Assembly (NCBI GenBank): GCA_044224905.1
Contig: JBGAJN010000001.1
Location: 1,860,001 to 1,924,000, forward strand
Origin: JBGAJN01 sp044224905
GTDB taxonomy: Bacteria; Verrucomicrobiota; Verrucomicrobiia; Limisphaerales; JBGAJN01
DNA: 64,000 nt
Direction of reading: 5' to 3'
Shown here: positions 1-8,668 of the stretch, piece after piece
How positions within the stretch are numbered: position 1 is the stretch's first letter
How the letters are laid out: the number at the start of each line of letters is the position of its first letter
Made by a program: the position numbers and the translations under genes
Notes under the pieces: model-generated
Told to the model about the DNA's origin: nothing
The model's database searches: none
What the model saw: the letters and a program-made list of their open reading frames with translations, nothing else

Positions 1-1839
1 GTTGTTGTTCGCGCCCGCGTTATAACCGAGCCAGCCGGAGCCGTAGCCGCTGACCACCACGCCGCCATTGCTCACTACCAACTGGTTTCCAGTCCCGGAG
101 TAGCCGACGTAGAGACCGCCGATGTTGTTGGTCCAGAGCGAACCCGCGTCCGTCACCACCACTACGTTGTTGCTCGCTCCAATATCCCAGCCGAGGAGGC
201 CGATGCTGTTGGCCACCGCACCGCCATGGCTCACGACCATCTGGTTCCCGCTGCCAAAGTTGCCTACGTAGAGATCGTTGTTGTTGGCCCACAGTGAGCC
301 CGCGCCTGTTATCAACGCGAAGTTGTCGTTCGCGCCCGCAGCGGCGCCGATGAAGCCGAAGCCGTTGGCCACCACGCCGCCATTGCTGACCACCAACTGG
401 TTCCCACTGCCGTAGAGACCGACATTGAGATCGCCGCTGCTGGTCCAGAACGAGCCGGCACCCGTCACCACCACCACGTTGTTGCTCGCGCCAGATTCGT
501 TTCCCACTACGCCGACAGTGTTGGCGACCCCGCCGCCGTTGTTGATAAGCAATTGATTGAACGAACCTTCATTGCCAATCGCCAATTGGTCGGAGTTCGT
601 CCATAGCGAACCGGTGCCGGTGACGCAGACGAAGTTGCTCATAGAGCCGGACTGGCTGCCGACATGGCCTGTGGTGTTGGCGACGGTGCCTCCGTTGCTG
701 ACGATCAGTTGATTGAACGAGCCATATGTACCAATGACCAAGGAATAGGAGTTACTCCATAGTGAATGCGGAGAGGTAACAAGGATTGTATTGCTGTTTG
801 CCGTGGTATTGGAGCCTACGTACGTGAGGTAGTAGTTCACCATCATGCCGCCGTTACTCACAACCAACTGATTGAACGCTCCAGCGTTGCCGATGAATAG
901 CTTTCCGTAGTTGTTCCAAACCGATCCGGGGTCTGTAATTACGACCCGATTTCCATTGCCACTTTCGCCTATTACAGCGGTGCTCGAGTTGAACAACGCG
1001 CCGCCATTATTCAAAATCAAACTGTTATTTGAGGCGTTATAGCCGACGAAGAGCAATCCGTCGCCGTAGGTAGCTCCTTCGTTCCTCCACACGCTGCCTG
1101 AGCCTGTCACCAGCACCGTGTTGCTTGCGGCGCTGGAATTGATACCAATGGTCGCCCCACTGCTGAATACAGCGGCTCCATCGGCTACGGTCAAGGCGCC
1201 TTCTCCGACACCATTGGCACCCACGTTCAAATTTACTCTATTACTCCATACAGAACCGTTGCCGGTCACCAGAACTGAATTGTTTTTGCTCGAACCGAGA
1301 CCGACATTGCCGGTTTCGTCCGTTACCTTGCCGCCGTCCGAAATGATCAGCGTATTCCCGAATCCATTTGGGCCGATCTTGAGATTGCCTGCGATGGACC
1401 AAAGCGAACCTGCACCCGTGACGCGGACAAGATTTGAATTGGCTCCGGCGTTGACACCCAAGGTGGCCGACAAATTGCGCACCACGCCGCCGTTGCTGAT
1501 GAGCAACGTGTTGAACGAGCCATTCGAGCCGACAATCAAAGTGCTACTGTTATTCCACGCCGAATTGGGGCCAGTCACGATGACCGCGTTGCTGTTCGCG
1601 CCCGCGTTGAAGCCGATGAAACCCGCGCCGTCGGTGAGCGTACCGCCGTTGGTAATCACGAGCAAAGTGTTTGGGAGGTTTGTGCCCACAATTAGGTCCG
1701 CACTTCCAAGATTCACGTTGGTTCCGTTGATCGTGTTCGTGGCACCGTCAGCGACGAGTTGGGCGTTTGCAGACCAAACCAGGAAGAAGGCGAGAACGGC
1801 AGCGAGCGCAGGAGTTCTCTGGTTCAGAATTGTTCTCAT
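1..1839 (-). CDS. Secreted T5SS/PEP-CTERM-associated repeat protein, C-terminus beyond window
   Basis: The frame is open from an ATG at 1839 to the window edge (613 codons, no stop), so the protein is cut at its C-terminus. Residues 1-26 form a signal peptide (basic MRTILNQR start, hydrophobic LAAVLAFFLVW core, likely cleavage after SANA). The rest is about ten tandem copies of a ~52-residue unit whose core reads VTGxGSxW...LxVGxxGSxNxLxISNGG, followed by a segment rich in Asn and Gly. This matches the T5SS/PEP-CTERM-associated repeat family (TIGR04393-like), thought to fold as a right-handed beta-helix on the cell surface. Substrate and function are unknown. The gene is in line with the cytochrome genes on the same strand but separated from them by 137 bp. 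Family assignment is by pattern recognition; the missing end could hold a sorting or anchoring domain. Confidence 0.8.
   Translation of the reverse strand, partial: MRTILNQRTPALAAVLAFFLVWSANAQLVADGATNTINGTNVNLGSADLIVGTNLPNTLLVITNGGTLTDGAGFIGFNAGANSNAVIVTGPNSAWNNSSTLIVGSNGSFNTLLISNGGVVRNLSATLGVNAGANSNLVRVTGAGSLWSIAGNLKIGPNGFGNTLIISDGGKVTDETGNVGLGSSKNNSVLVTGNGSVWSNRVNLNVGANGVGEGALTVADGAAVFSSGATIGINSSAASNTVLVTGSGSVWRNEGATYGDGLLFVGYNASNNSLILNNGGALFNSSTAVIGESGNGNRVVITDPGSVWNNYGKLFIGNAGAFNQLVVSNGGMMVNYYLTYVGSNTTANSNTILVTSPHSLWSNSYSLVIGTYGSFNQLIVSNGGTVANTTGHVGSQSGSMSNFVCVTGTGSLWTNSDQLAIGNEGSFNQLLINNGGGVANTVGVVGNESGASNNVVVVTGAGSFWTSSGDLNVGLYGSGNQLVVSNGGVVANGFGFIGAAAGANDNFALITGAGSLWANNNDLYVGNFGSGNQMVVSHGGAVANSIGLLGWDIGASNNVVVVTDAGSLWTNNIGGLYVGYSGTGNQLVVSNGGVVVSGYGSGWLGYNAGANNN
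60..1640 (-). repeat. About ten tandem ~156-160 bp protein-coding repeats
   Basis: The VTGxGSxW core recurs on the minus strand at about 1580, 1422, 1270, 1110, 940, 780, 625, 470, 315 and 155, a spacing near 157 bp. The copies are diverged at DNA level and all stay in frame, so they are an old protein repeat, not a recent DNA expansion. Confidence 0.75.
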
Positions 1840-1976
1840 CGGCGGACGGCATTAGGCCAGAATGCGGTCGGTTTTCAAGAGTGAAGAGGTCCAGGCAACT
1901 CGGTCATTTTGCGTTTGCGCGGTATCGGAAGCTTGGCGAAACCAAACGCGAAGCACAAAGGTCCGGCGCTCCGTCG

Positions 1977-4283
1977 TCAGTTCGGCCGCGCCGAAAGCGT
2001 GCGCAGCAATTCGGCGGCGTCAGAATAGTTCGGCGAGATTTGGAGCGCGCGCTTCGCGGCTTCTTGCGCTTCGCGATTGCGTTGCTGGCGGGCGAAGATG
2101 GTCGCGGCGGCGTAGGGTGCCTGCGGGCTGTGCGGATCGAGCGTTTCGGCGCGGGCAAGGGCTTCGATGGCGAGATCGGGCTGTTGGGCGGCGTTGCGGG
2201 CGAGGCCGAGGTTATACCACGCGCGGGAGAATTGCGGATCGAGCTTCACGGTTTCCTCCAAAGCCGCGAGGGCTTCCTGGGGGCGGCGGAGTTCATTCAA
2301 GGCGAGGGCGTAGGTGAAGCGGAGTTGCGCATCGCGCGGCGCGAGCTTGACGGCGTCGGCGAGCTGGCGCGCGGCTTCCTCAGGCTGGCCAGCCTGACTG
2401 AGCGCAACGGCGTAGCTGTGGCGCAGCGTCGGCGAGCCTTTGTCCCAATCGACGGCCTGACGAAAGGCGGCGAGCGCACCGGCATTGTCGCCGCGTTCGG
2501 TGAGGAAGTTGCCCCACTGCAAGAGACCGATGGGTTGGTCGCGGTTGAGATTGAGGTAGTGAACCAGCTCGGAGCCGGCGCGGGAATTCGTGTCCACGTT
2601 GCGACGCAATGCCCACGCGGCATCGATACGCACAGCGCGAACGGGATCGTCGAGCAACGAGTTCAAGATGCCGAGACTCGCGGCGTCTCCCTGCTGCGCG
2701 GGTTGATCGAGCGCGCGCGCGGCCATGGCGCGGACGAGTTCGTTGGTGTCCTTGGCAACGCGGGTGAGCGCGGCGGTGACGCCGGGTTCATGCGTTTCGT
2801 TGCGAAGCATATTCGCGGCGGCGGCGCGCCAGAGTGGGATTTTTTCGTCGGTGAGCATGCGGAGCAAGTTGGTGTGGGAACCGGCGGCACCGGCGCGGGC
2901 GTTGGCGATCCATTGTGCGCGCGTGCGCGTGGGGCGGTTCATTTTCTCGCCATACCATTTCACGCAGGCGTCGAGCGCCCAATCGACGGACTTGTCGGTG
3001 TGGCAGCGATTGCAGGCGTTGGGGATGTTGAACTGCTTCGTGAGGAGCGGATCGGGAATCGTGAAGCCGTGATCGCGGCGCGGGTGGCGCTGCATGTAAG
3101 TGGTCTGCGGCATGTGGCAGTCGACGCAATGACTGCCGGGCGTGCCAGCCTTGTGGAAGCTGTGCGCGGGGTCCTCGATCTTCGGCGCGGGCACGACGGG
3201 CGGCGCGTGGCAACGGAGGCAAAGGAGGTTGTCCTGCAGAATATTTTTGCTCGTGTGCGGTTCGTGGCAATCCATGCAACGCACGCCGGCGCCGTGCATT
3301 TTGCTGCCGAGGAAGGAGGTGAACTCGTAGTCCTCGTCGCGAATCTGGCCGTCGGGGTAGAAGATGTCGCTCTCGTCGGGAATCGTGAGCGCGAAATGGT
3401 CGAAGAATTTATCGCCCGGCTTGAAGTCGCCGGTGAGTTCGCCGCGCCGCGCGTGACAGGTGCCGCAGGTGTCGAGCGTCTGATCGCGCGTGGGCTTCAC
3501 GAGCGTGGGATCGCCGCTGCGGCCGGGATTTTTCTTCTGCCACTCGTTGTGCGGGCGCATCGGGCCGTGGCAGGCCTCGCAACTAACGGTCATCTCGGCC
3601 ATCGCGGTGCGGTAGGTGTCGGTGGCCGGCTCGTAGTTTTTCCGGACGCGCGTGTTGTGGCAGGAGGCGCACATCTGGTTCCACGTCATGCCGCGACCCG
3701 TCCAATGGCCCCACTCGCCGGGTGTGCGATCCTCGTTGCCAAAGACATTGAACCATTCCTGCTTGTGCGGATCCCAGGTGAGTTCGGCGGTTTGCCAGCG
3801 GCCGCGTTCGGCGGGAATGAGGAACTGCCGCAGCGGGGATTCGCCGATGACGCGGTCAGGGGTGAAAGTTTCCTTCGGCGATTTCAGGCCCGCGGTGACG
3901 ATCTGAAACTTGTCACCGTCGGTGCGCGCTTCGGACGTCTGGGTGCCAGTCTTGATTTCCCGCTTCGGCTCGAACGCGACGCGATCCTGCTTGGGATCGA
4001 TCTTCCGCTCGGCAAGGCCGTGGTGGGAACCCTTCCATTTGTTGAACGCCTCGGCATGACATTCGCGACAGCTCTCGGAGCCGGCGTAGTCGGCGAAAAC
4101 TTTTTTCTCGGGCTGAAGCGCGAACAGATCGGGCGCAGGACCCTGGACGGTGACGTAGCGGAATTCCCGCCAACGCATACCGACGCCGATCGCGAGGCCG
4201 ATGACAATGGCGGCCACGAACCAAGGCCAGCGCCGCGGAGCGGTCGGAGCGGGTTCGACGTTTTTCTTTTTCTTCGCGGCCAT
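1977..4283 (-). CDS. Octahaem c-type cytochrome with HEAT and TPR C-terminus
   Basis: A 768-residue predicted periplasmic, membrane-anchored electron-transfer protein. After a lysine-rich N-terminus, residues about 19-37 form one membrane segment. Eight CXXCH haem motifs follow at about residues 72 (CRECH), 205 (CASCH), 235 (CEACH), 273 (CGTCH), 336 (CMDCH), 355 (CLRCH), 386 (CVDCH) and 424 (CNRCH). Residues ~465-560 look like HEAT repeats and ~570-765 like TPRs, so the redox head is joined to a protein-interaction scaffold. It is the last gene of a minus-strand run with a NapC-like cytochrome, a small cytochrome c and an MtrA/MtrB-type pair, and probably passes electrons within that system. 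The spacing of the eight motifs resembles the cytochrome c554/hydroxylamine-oxidoreductase-like superfamily only loosely; the electron donor and any enzymatic activity are unknown. Confidence 0.88.
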   Translation of the reverse strand: MAAKKKKNVEPAPTAPRRWPWFVAAIVIGLAIGVGMRWREFRYVTVQGPAPDLFALQPEKKVFADYAGSESCRECHAEAFNKWKGSHHGLAERKIDPKQDRVAFEPKREIKTGTQTSEARTDGDKFQIVTAGLKSPKETFTPDRVIGESPLRQFLIPAERGRWQTAELTWDPHKQEWFNVFGNEDRTPGEWGHWTGRGMTWNQMCASCHNTRVRKNYEPATDTYRTAMAEMTVSCEACHGPMRPHNEWQKKNPGRSGDPTLVKPTRDQTLDTCGTCHARRGELTGDFKPGDKFFDHFALTIPDESDIFYPDGQIRDEDYEFTSFLGSKMHGAGVRCMDCHEPHTSKNILQDNLLCLRCHAPPVVPAPKIEDPAHSFHKAGTPGSHCVDCHMPQTTYMQRHPRRDHGFTIPDPLLTKQFNIPNACNRCHTDKSVDWALDACVKWYGEKMNRPTRTRAQWIANARAGAAGSHTNLLRMLTDEKIPLWRAAAANMLRNETHEPGVTAALTRVAKDTNELVRAMAARALDQPAQQGDAASLGILNSLLDDPVRAVRIDAAWALRRNVDTNSRAGSELVHYLNLNRDQPIGLLQWGNFLTERGDNAGALAAFRQAVDWDKGSPTLRHSYAVALSQAGQPEEAARQLADAVKLAPRDAQLRFTYALALNELRRPQEALAALEETVKLDPQFSRAWYNLGLARNAAQQPDLAIEALARAETLDPHSPQAPYAAATIFARQQRNREAQEAAKRALQISPNYSDAAELLRTLSARPN

Positions 4284-4427
4284 TCAGTTCGTCGCGGAGA
4301 TTTGCCCGCGAAAGTGCGCGCATCCTGCCACGAACGCGCCGGCGCTTCAAAGCTTTGAAATGAACGATGGCCACAGAATGAACTGCGGCCGGAAGATGGC
4401 GACGACGCTGTGGTGCGTTGGCGCGAA

Positions 4428-5921
4428 CTACTGCTTGGGGAAGGCGCCGGTGTGGCAGGAGTTGCAGTTGAAGTCCTCGTTGGGCGCATCGATGTGGAAG
4501 AACGTGTTGCCCTTCGGGTTAAGCTTCGCGAGTTCTTCCGCGTTGCCGCCTTGCGCGAGAATGACGTGGCACGAATTGCAGTCGCTGGCCTTGATGGAGC
4601 GTTTGCCATCGGCGGTCTTGTGCTTGCCGTCGTGGCAGCGGAAGCAGCCGGCCCAATCCTTGTGGCTGATGTTGTTCGGATAGCGACTCCAGTCGGCCTT
4701 CATCTCGGGGAAGAAGTTCTGTTTGAAAATCTCCTGAGTCTCCTTCACCAGCGAATCCACCTTGGGGGCGTTGGGATACTTCGTCTTGAGGGTGCTGGAG
4801 ATCTTGGCGAGCGCGTCATCTTCGGTGGTGTAGGTCGTCGTCAGTGCGGCGACGACGTTGGATTTCACCCACGGGATCGAGGGATCGATGCGGCCCGCGG
4901 CCATCGCGAGATCGACCGCGTCATTGGGCGAGCGGAACTGGTGAGCGGGGCGGTTGTGGCAATCCATGCAATCAGCGGTGCGGATGGAGTGGGTCTTCGG
5001 ATCGTCTTTGAAATCGGCCGTGCGAAATTCGGTAACCTGTCCCTTTTCATCGGTGAGGCGAACCCAGGGAATGACTTGGCGGCGTTCGTCGGTGGCAATG
5101 TATTCCACTTTGTTGGCGAGATTCATGTGCCAGTGAATGCCGCCGACCGGTCCGTGAGTCGGATCGCCACCGCCAACCTTTAACAGCAGGCGGACAGTGA
5201 ACGGCGTGTTCGTTTCGTCGGCGAGGAAATGGGTATAGGTGCGATCAAGATTTCCCACGTATTTCTGCGGCCAGTGGCAGCTCTCGCAGATGTCCTGCGC
5301 CATGCGCATGTGTTTGACGGGCGTCTTGATGGGGCGATCGAAGGTGTCGGTGAGCGAGCAGTAGAGCTGTCGCACGCCGTTGATCTTGGACTTCAAATAA
5401 TGTTCGGCACCGGAGCCGACGTGACAATCCGTGCATTCTACGCGGGCGTGCGGTGAATGAAGATACGCGGTGAACTCCGGCTTCATCGGCGTGTGGCAGG
5501 TCTGTCCGCAGAACTGAACGGATTCGGTGTAGTGATAGGTGCGATTGCTGCCGATCGCGGTCAGCAGGAGGAACAGCACAGCAGCACCGATGAATCCGGC
5601 GAGCACCTTGCGATCACGAACGCGCGACAAGTTGATGATAAGCGGGCCAGCCTCGCCGCTCGTAGCTCCCGTTTTCTGCAGGTGACGGCGATGCAGCCAG
5701 AATCCGCCGAACACCAGCGTCAGGCCGAGAATCAAAAATCCGGGCGCCACCACGTACGCGAGGATGCCCATGTAGGGATTCCCATGATGGGCGAACAGGT
5801 CGATGGCAAAGAGGAGGAAAAAGGCGAACAGCGCTCCGGCCGCGATGATCGCGCCGGCGAGGCTGACCCAATTGCGAAACAGATGAAAGCGACCTTTGGT
5901 GGGGGACGGTTCGGTAGTCAT
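4428..5921 (-). CDS. NapC/NirT-type membrane multihaem cytochrome c
   Basis: A 497-residue quinol-dehydrogenase-type cytochrome. It has three predicted membrane segments (about residues 14-38, 48-74 and 105-125), more than the single anchor of classical NapC. Seven haem-binding motifs follow: a first site of the CX3CH type (CGQTCH) and then CTDCH, CESCH, CMDCH, CFRCH, CNSCH and CNSCH. The unusual first site fits a subfamily of NapC/NirT-like proteins. The expected role is oxidising membrane quinol (or the reverse) and passing electrons to periplasmic cytochromes. It lies 144 bp upstream of the octahaem-TPR gene and downstream of the small cytochrome c gene, consistent with a shared electron-transfer pathway. 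Start chosen at the ATG giving MTTEPSPTKG; no clear Shine-Dalgarno is visible. Electron direction cannot be read from the sequence. Confidence 0.85.
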   Translation of the reverse strand: MTTEPSPTKGRFHLFRNWVSLAGAIIAAGALFAFFLLFAIDLFAHHGNPYMGILAYVVAPGFLILGLTLVFGGFWLHRRHLQKTGATSGEAGPLIINLSRVRDRKVLAGFIGAAVLFLLLTAIGSNRTYHYTESVQFCGQTCHTPMKPEFTAYLHSPHARVECTDCHVGSGAEHYLKSKINGVRQLYCSLTDTFDRPIKTPVKHMRMAQDICESCHWPQKYVGNLDRTYTHFLADETNTPFTVRLLLKVGGGDPTHGPVGGIHWHMNLANKVEYIATDERRQVIPWVRLTDEKGQVTEFRTADFKDDPKTHSIRTADCMDCHNRPAHQFRSPNDAVDLAMAAGRIDPSIPWVKSNVVAALTTTYTTEDDALAKISSTLKTKYPNAPKVDSLVKETQEIFKQNFFPEMKADWSRYPNNISHKDWAGCFRCHDGKHKTADGKRSIKASDCNSCHVILAQGGNAEELAKLNPKGNTFFHIDAPNEDFNCNSCHTGAFPKQ

Positions 5922-6051
5922 AACACAGCTCTAAATCACGCGATGAACGAACAATCTGCGTCGAACAGATTTCGTGCGAAACCAATCGGCGCCCGGCTGG
6001 GTGGCAGATGTTCGACCGCCCGCTATGAACGGGCGGTCGCGGTCTGTCGGA

Positions 6052-6387
6052 TTATTTCTTGAATGCTCGCATGTAGGCGATCAAGGCCTTGATATCCTCG
6101 TCGTTCAATTGATCGGCATAGGCTTTCATCTTTTCTTTGCCTTTGTCCTTGATGCCTTCCTTGATGGCCTTGATCGCGTTTTCGTCTTTCATCTCGGCCT
6201 GCACTTTGGCGTCGGAGTAGTCCTTGACGCCCGCCTGACGGCCCATCTTGGTGTTGCCGGTGCCGTCTTTGCCGTGGCACTTCAAACAATTCTTGTCCCA
6301 GTTTTCTTTGACGTCAGCAGCGAGAGCGCCTTGAGCCATGATGGCGATGGCGGCCAGTGATACGAGTGGGGTGAGGATGCGTTTCAT
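6052..6387 (-). CDS. Small class I c-type cytochrome
   Basis: A 111-residue secreted monohaem cytochrome. Residues 1-23 are a signal peptide ending in GALA before ADVKENW. One haem site, CLKCH, is followed by the GKDGTGN loop typical of class I cytochromes, and the C-terminal helix ends in LIAYMRAF as in this family. A methionine near KEKMKAY or in the terminal helix is the likely distal ligand. It is probably a soluble periplasmic shuttle between the NapC-like protein and the outer-membrane porin-cytochrome complex encoded next to it. The gene sits between the MtrB-like and NapC-like genes on the same strand. Confidence 0.9.
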   Translation of the reverse strand: MKRILTPLVSLAAIAIMAQGALAADVKENWDKNCLKCHGKDGTGNTKMGRQAGVKDYSDAKVQAEMKDENAIKAIKEGIKDKGKEKMKAYADQLNDEDIKALIAYMRAFKK

Positions 6388-6436
6388 AAAGGTGATGATT
6401 GGTGGGGTAGGTGGTCGTGTCGAAAAGTAAACGTGG

Positions 6437-8641
6437 TTAGAAGCGATATTGCAAACTCGAGTACACGAGGTGCGCGGTGTAGTTATTGTAGCCGCCGGAG
6501 GTTTGGTCGCGGTTGGTGTAATAGCCGTAACGTAATTTCCACAGGAGGTTCTTTGACAGTCTCTGTGAAAGAGTGCCGGTAATGCCGTGTTGCTCGGCGC
6601 CCGCGCCGTAGGGCTGGCTCACCGCGGAGTTGTCGATGTAGTTGTTCGCCCGATAGTAGAAGTAATCGGCTTGAATGTCGGTCGTATCGCTGAGGGCATA
6701 GCCAACAATTGCGTTTAGATTCCAATAGTTGTTCTTCGAGGGCAACACCAGCACGCCGGCGGGATTGCCCGCGTTGGCGACGACGATGTCATTGGCGGGG
6801 TTGTCCGTTTGGTCGAGCACGTAGCTGATGGAAGCTTGCGTGTAGAGGCGGGGTAATGGAGTCCAGCTGATGCTCTCGCTGAAGATGTGCGTGGTCATCT
6901 CGGAGCTCTGAATCTGGGCCAGACGAGTTCCATTGGTGAACGTGTCGCCCTGAGTATCGATGGTCGAGAGCTGGAAGTCGTAACGGCTCACCAAGGTCAG
7001 GTTGTTCAATGGACGCCAGGTGACGCGGAAATTCATGTCATGCGTATCGAAGTTCTGCACGCGAATGAAGGCGGGGTAAAAATCGCTGATATTGGTTCCG
7101 CCCGGAACGGGCGCCACTCGGAACTGCGTCGGATCGACGTTGTGTTGATAGTCGTTGGCGCGAACCTTGTAATAGTATTGGCCTGAGAAGTTCAACTTGC
7201 GGAGCGGGTACCAATTGGCGCCGGCAACATACTTCTGCACCAAACGGTCGTTGTCGGAGTCGCGTTGGAGGTTGACCACACCCGTGCCGGCGTCGCGTTC
7301 GGTTTCATGCAGGTCGCCCTGGCCTTCCACCCATTCACCGCGGACATACAGCGACCAGTTGGTGAAGCCCGTGTAGCGCACTTCGAGGCTTTCGGTGACG
7401 TCGATAAAGCTGCGCTTGCGGGAGTTGTTCAGATCTTCCACCTGAGTCAGAAACCCGGGCGCGCCTTGAACTGCGGTCTCCATGAAATTCACGGATCCGT
7501 CTTGATCCTGTTTCTCGATCCGGATCGATGGGACGATTGTCCAACTCGGCGCCGGCGTATACATCAGGTTCAAGTTGACGACGTATTGATTGACGAGCGA
7601 GCCCCCCGACAGATCGAAAAAGCCTTCGTCGCGTTGCTGGCGGCGCACAAAGCTCGGATCATAAACCGGATCATATGAGCCACCAAAGATGCGGCTGCCT
7701 CCCACGTCCGTGTCGAGCCGGCTGTAGGAGCAGCCGACCGTGAACAGCCATTGGTCATTAAAGCGGGTTTCGCTGAAACCGTGGACATTGAACATGTCCG
7801 AGTGCACGGATTCCTTCTGCGTGACAAAACGATCGGTGGCGGCATTGCCGGGCGTGCGGTGAATATTGCGGGAGTTGTCCTGATCCAGCAGATCGTAACG
7901 CAAACCTACGCCGAAATCGGTGCCGCCGATGGTGTGTTTCATGTCGCCTGCAATGATGTGGCGCTTCTCGTCGATGCCCAGGAACGTCGGCACGATGCCA
8001 CGCGTACCGTTTGCGCCGGTGCGGGCCACGGTATCGCCCCAAGTGGTTGAGTCCTTCTGGCCTTCGCGGAATTGGTAGTTGTAACTGATCGTGAATACGG
8101 GCCAATCCGGTAAAGTCAGGCCCGCCTCGACGAACGCGTCGCCGCGGTTCACGTAGAGTGCGTCGCTCAGCGGCGAAACCCAACGGTTTGACTGCGAGTT
8201 ATAGCCGCCGCTCGGATCATACCATGTCCGGAATTCGCGGAAGCCGGCGCGGACGTAGCCGATGTCTGGATGCCGCACGTCGACCTTAATACCGTAATCT
8301 TGATTGTCGTAGATTCCCTGACCGTCGACTTGGATGAGGCCCTTCTTGCCAATTGTCTGCTCCAGGTGCAGGTCTTCAATCCCGCCGGAGCTATTGGCTG
8401 GAACCTGTTTCTGGGCTTGGAAACGGTATTTGTCGCCGTCGACAAAGAAGTGACCGTAACCGAGGGTCACCCAGTTGTTGTACTCGACTGTTTCTTCCTC
8501 TGCGGCGGGAGCTTTCTTGTCAGCCTTCGCCGCAGTGGCGTTCGTTTGGGCGTACGCGCTCAATGGCAGCAACGACACAATGAGGGACAGGGCCAATGGG
8601 CCTATGGAGTCCGCCACGCTTTTTAGAATCGGAGTCTTCAT
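6437..8641 (-). CDS. MtrB/PioB-type outer-membrane beta-barrel
   Basis: A 734-residue outer-membrane protein. It has a signal peptide (cleavage near SAYAQ), a short Ala/Lys/Glu-rich linker, then alternating beta-strand sequence throughout, many aromatic belts, and a C-terminus ending in VYSSLQYRF, a terminal Phe as in BAM-inserted barrels. GYVRAGFREFRTWYDPSGGYN and repeated WRPLNNLTLVSRYDF-like strands resemble MtrB/PioB-family porins, which sheathe a multihaem cytochrome and let electrons cross the outer membrane. The neighbouring lipoprotein cytochrome, 27 bp upstream, is the expected partner. The ATG at 8641 was chosen because GAAAGGAAC lies seven bases upstream; an in-frame TTG five codons earlier is less likely. 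Family assignment by pattern and context, not by search. Confidence 0.75.
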   Translation of the reverse strand: MKTPILKSVADSIGPLALSLIVSLLPLSAYAQTNATAAKADKKAPAAEEETVEYNNWVTLGYGHFFVDGDKYRFQAQKQVPANSSGGIEDLHLEQTIGKKGLIQVDGQGIYDNQDYGIKVDVRHPDIGYVRAGFREFRTWYDPSGGYNSQSNRWVSPLSDALYVNRGDAFVEAGLTLPDWPVFTISYNYQFREGQKDSTTWGDTVARTGANGTRGIVPTFLGIDEKRHIIAGDMKHTIGGTDFGVGLRYDLLDQDNSRNIHRTPGNAATDRFVTQKESVHSDMFNVHGFSETRFNDQWLFTVGCSYSRLDTDVGGSRIFGGSYDPVYDPSFVRRQQRDEGFFDLSGGSLVNQYVVNLNLMYTPAPSWTIVPSIRIEKQDQDGSVNFMETAVQGAPGFLTQVEDLNNSRKRSFIDVTESLEVRYTGFTNWSLYVRGEWVEGQGDLHETERDAGTGVVNLQRDSDNDRLVQKYVAGANWYPLRKLNFSGQYYYKVRANDYQHNVDPTQFRVAPVPGGTNISDFYPAFIRVQNFDTHDMNFRVTWRPLNNLTLVSRYDFQLSTIDTQGDTFTNGTRLAQIQSSEMTTHIFSESISWTPLPRLYTQASISYVLDQTDNPANDIVVANAGNPAGVLVLPSKNNYWNLNAIVGYALSDTTDIQADYFYYRANNYIDNSAVSQPYGAGAEQHGITGTLSQRLSKNLLWKLRYGYYTNRDQTSGGYNNYTAHLVYSSLQYRF

Positions 8642-8668
8642 GTGAGTTCCTTTCAATGTGCGGTTGGC

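Noticed and set aside
1118..1855. Plus-strand frame of 245 codons over the repeat gene
   Set aside because: It mirrors the repeat pattern of the minus-strand gene and has no independent features.
1767..4358. Long plus-strand open frame of 863 codons opposite the octahaem cytochrome gene
   Set aside because: It has no recognisable domains and consists of low-complexity Gly/Ala/Val/Arg sequence; the minus strand encodes eight haem motifs and TPRs. It is a GC-driven shadow frame.
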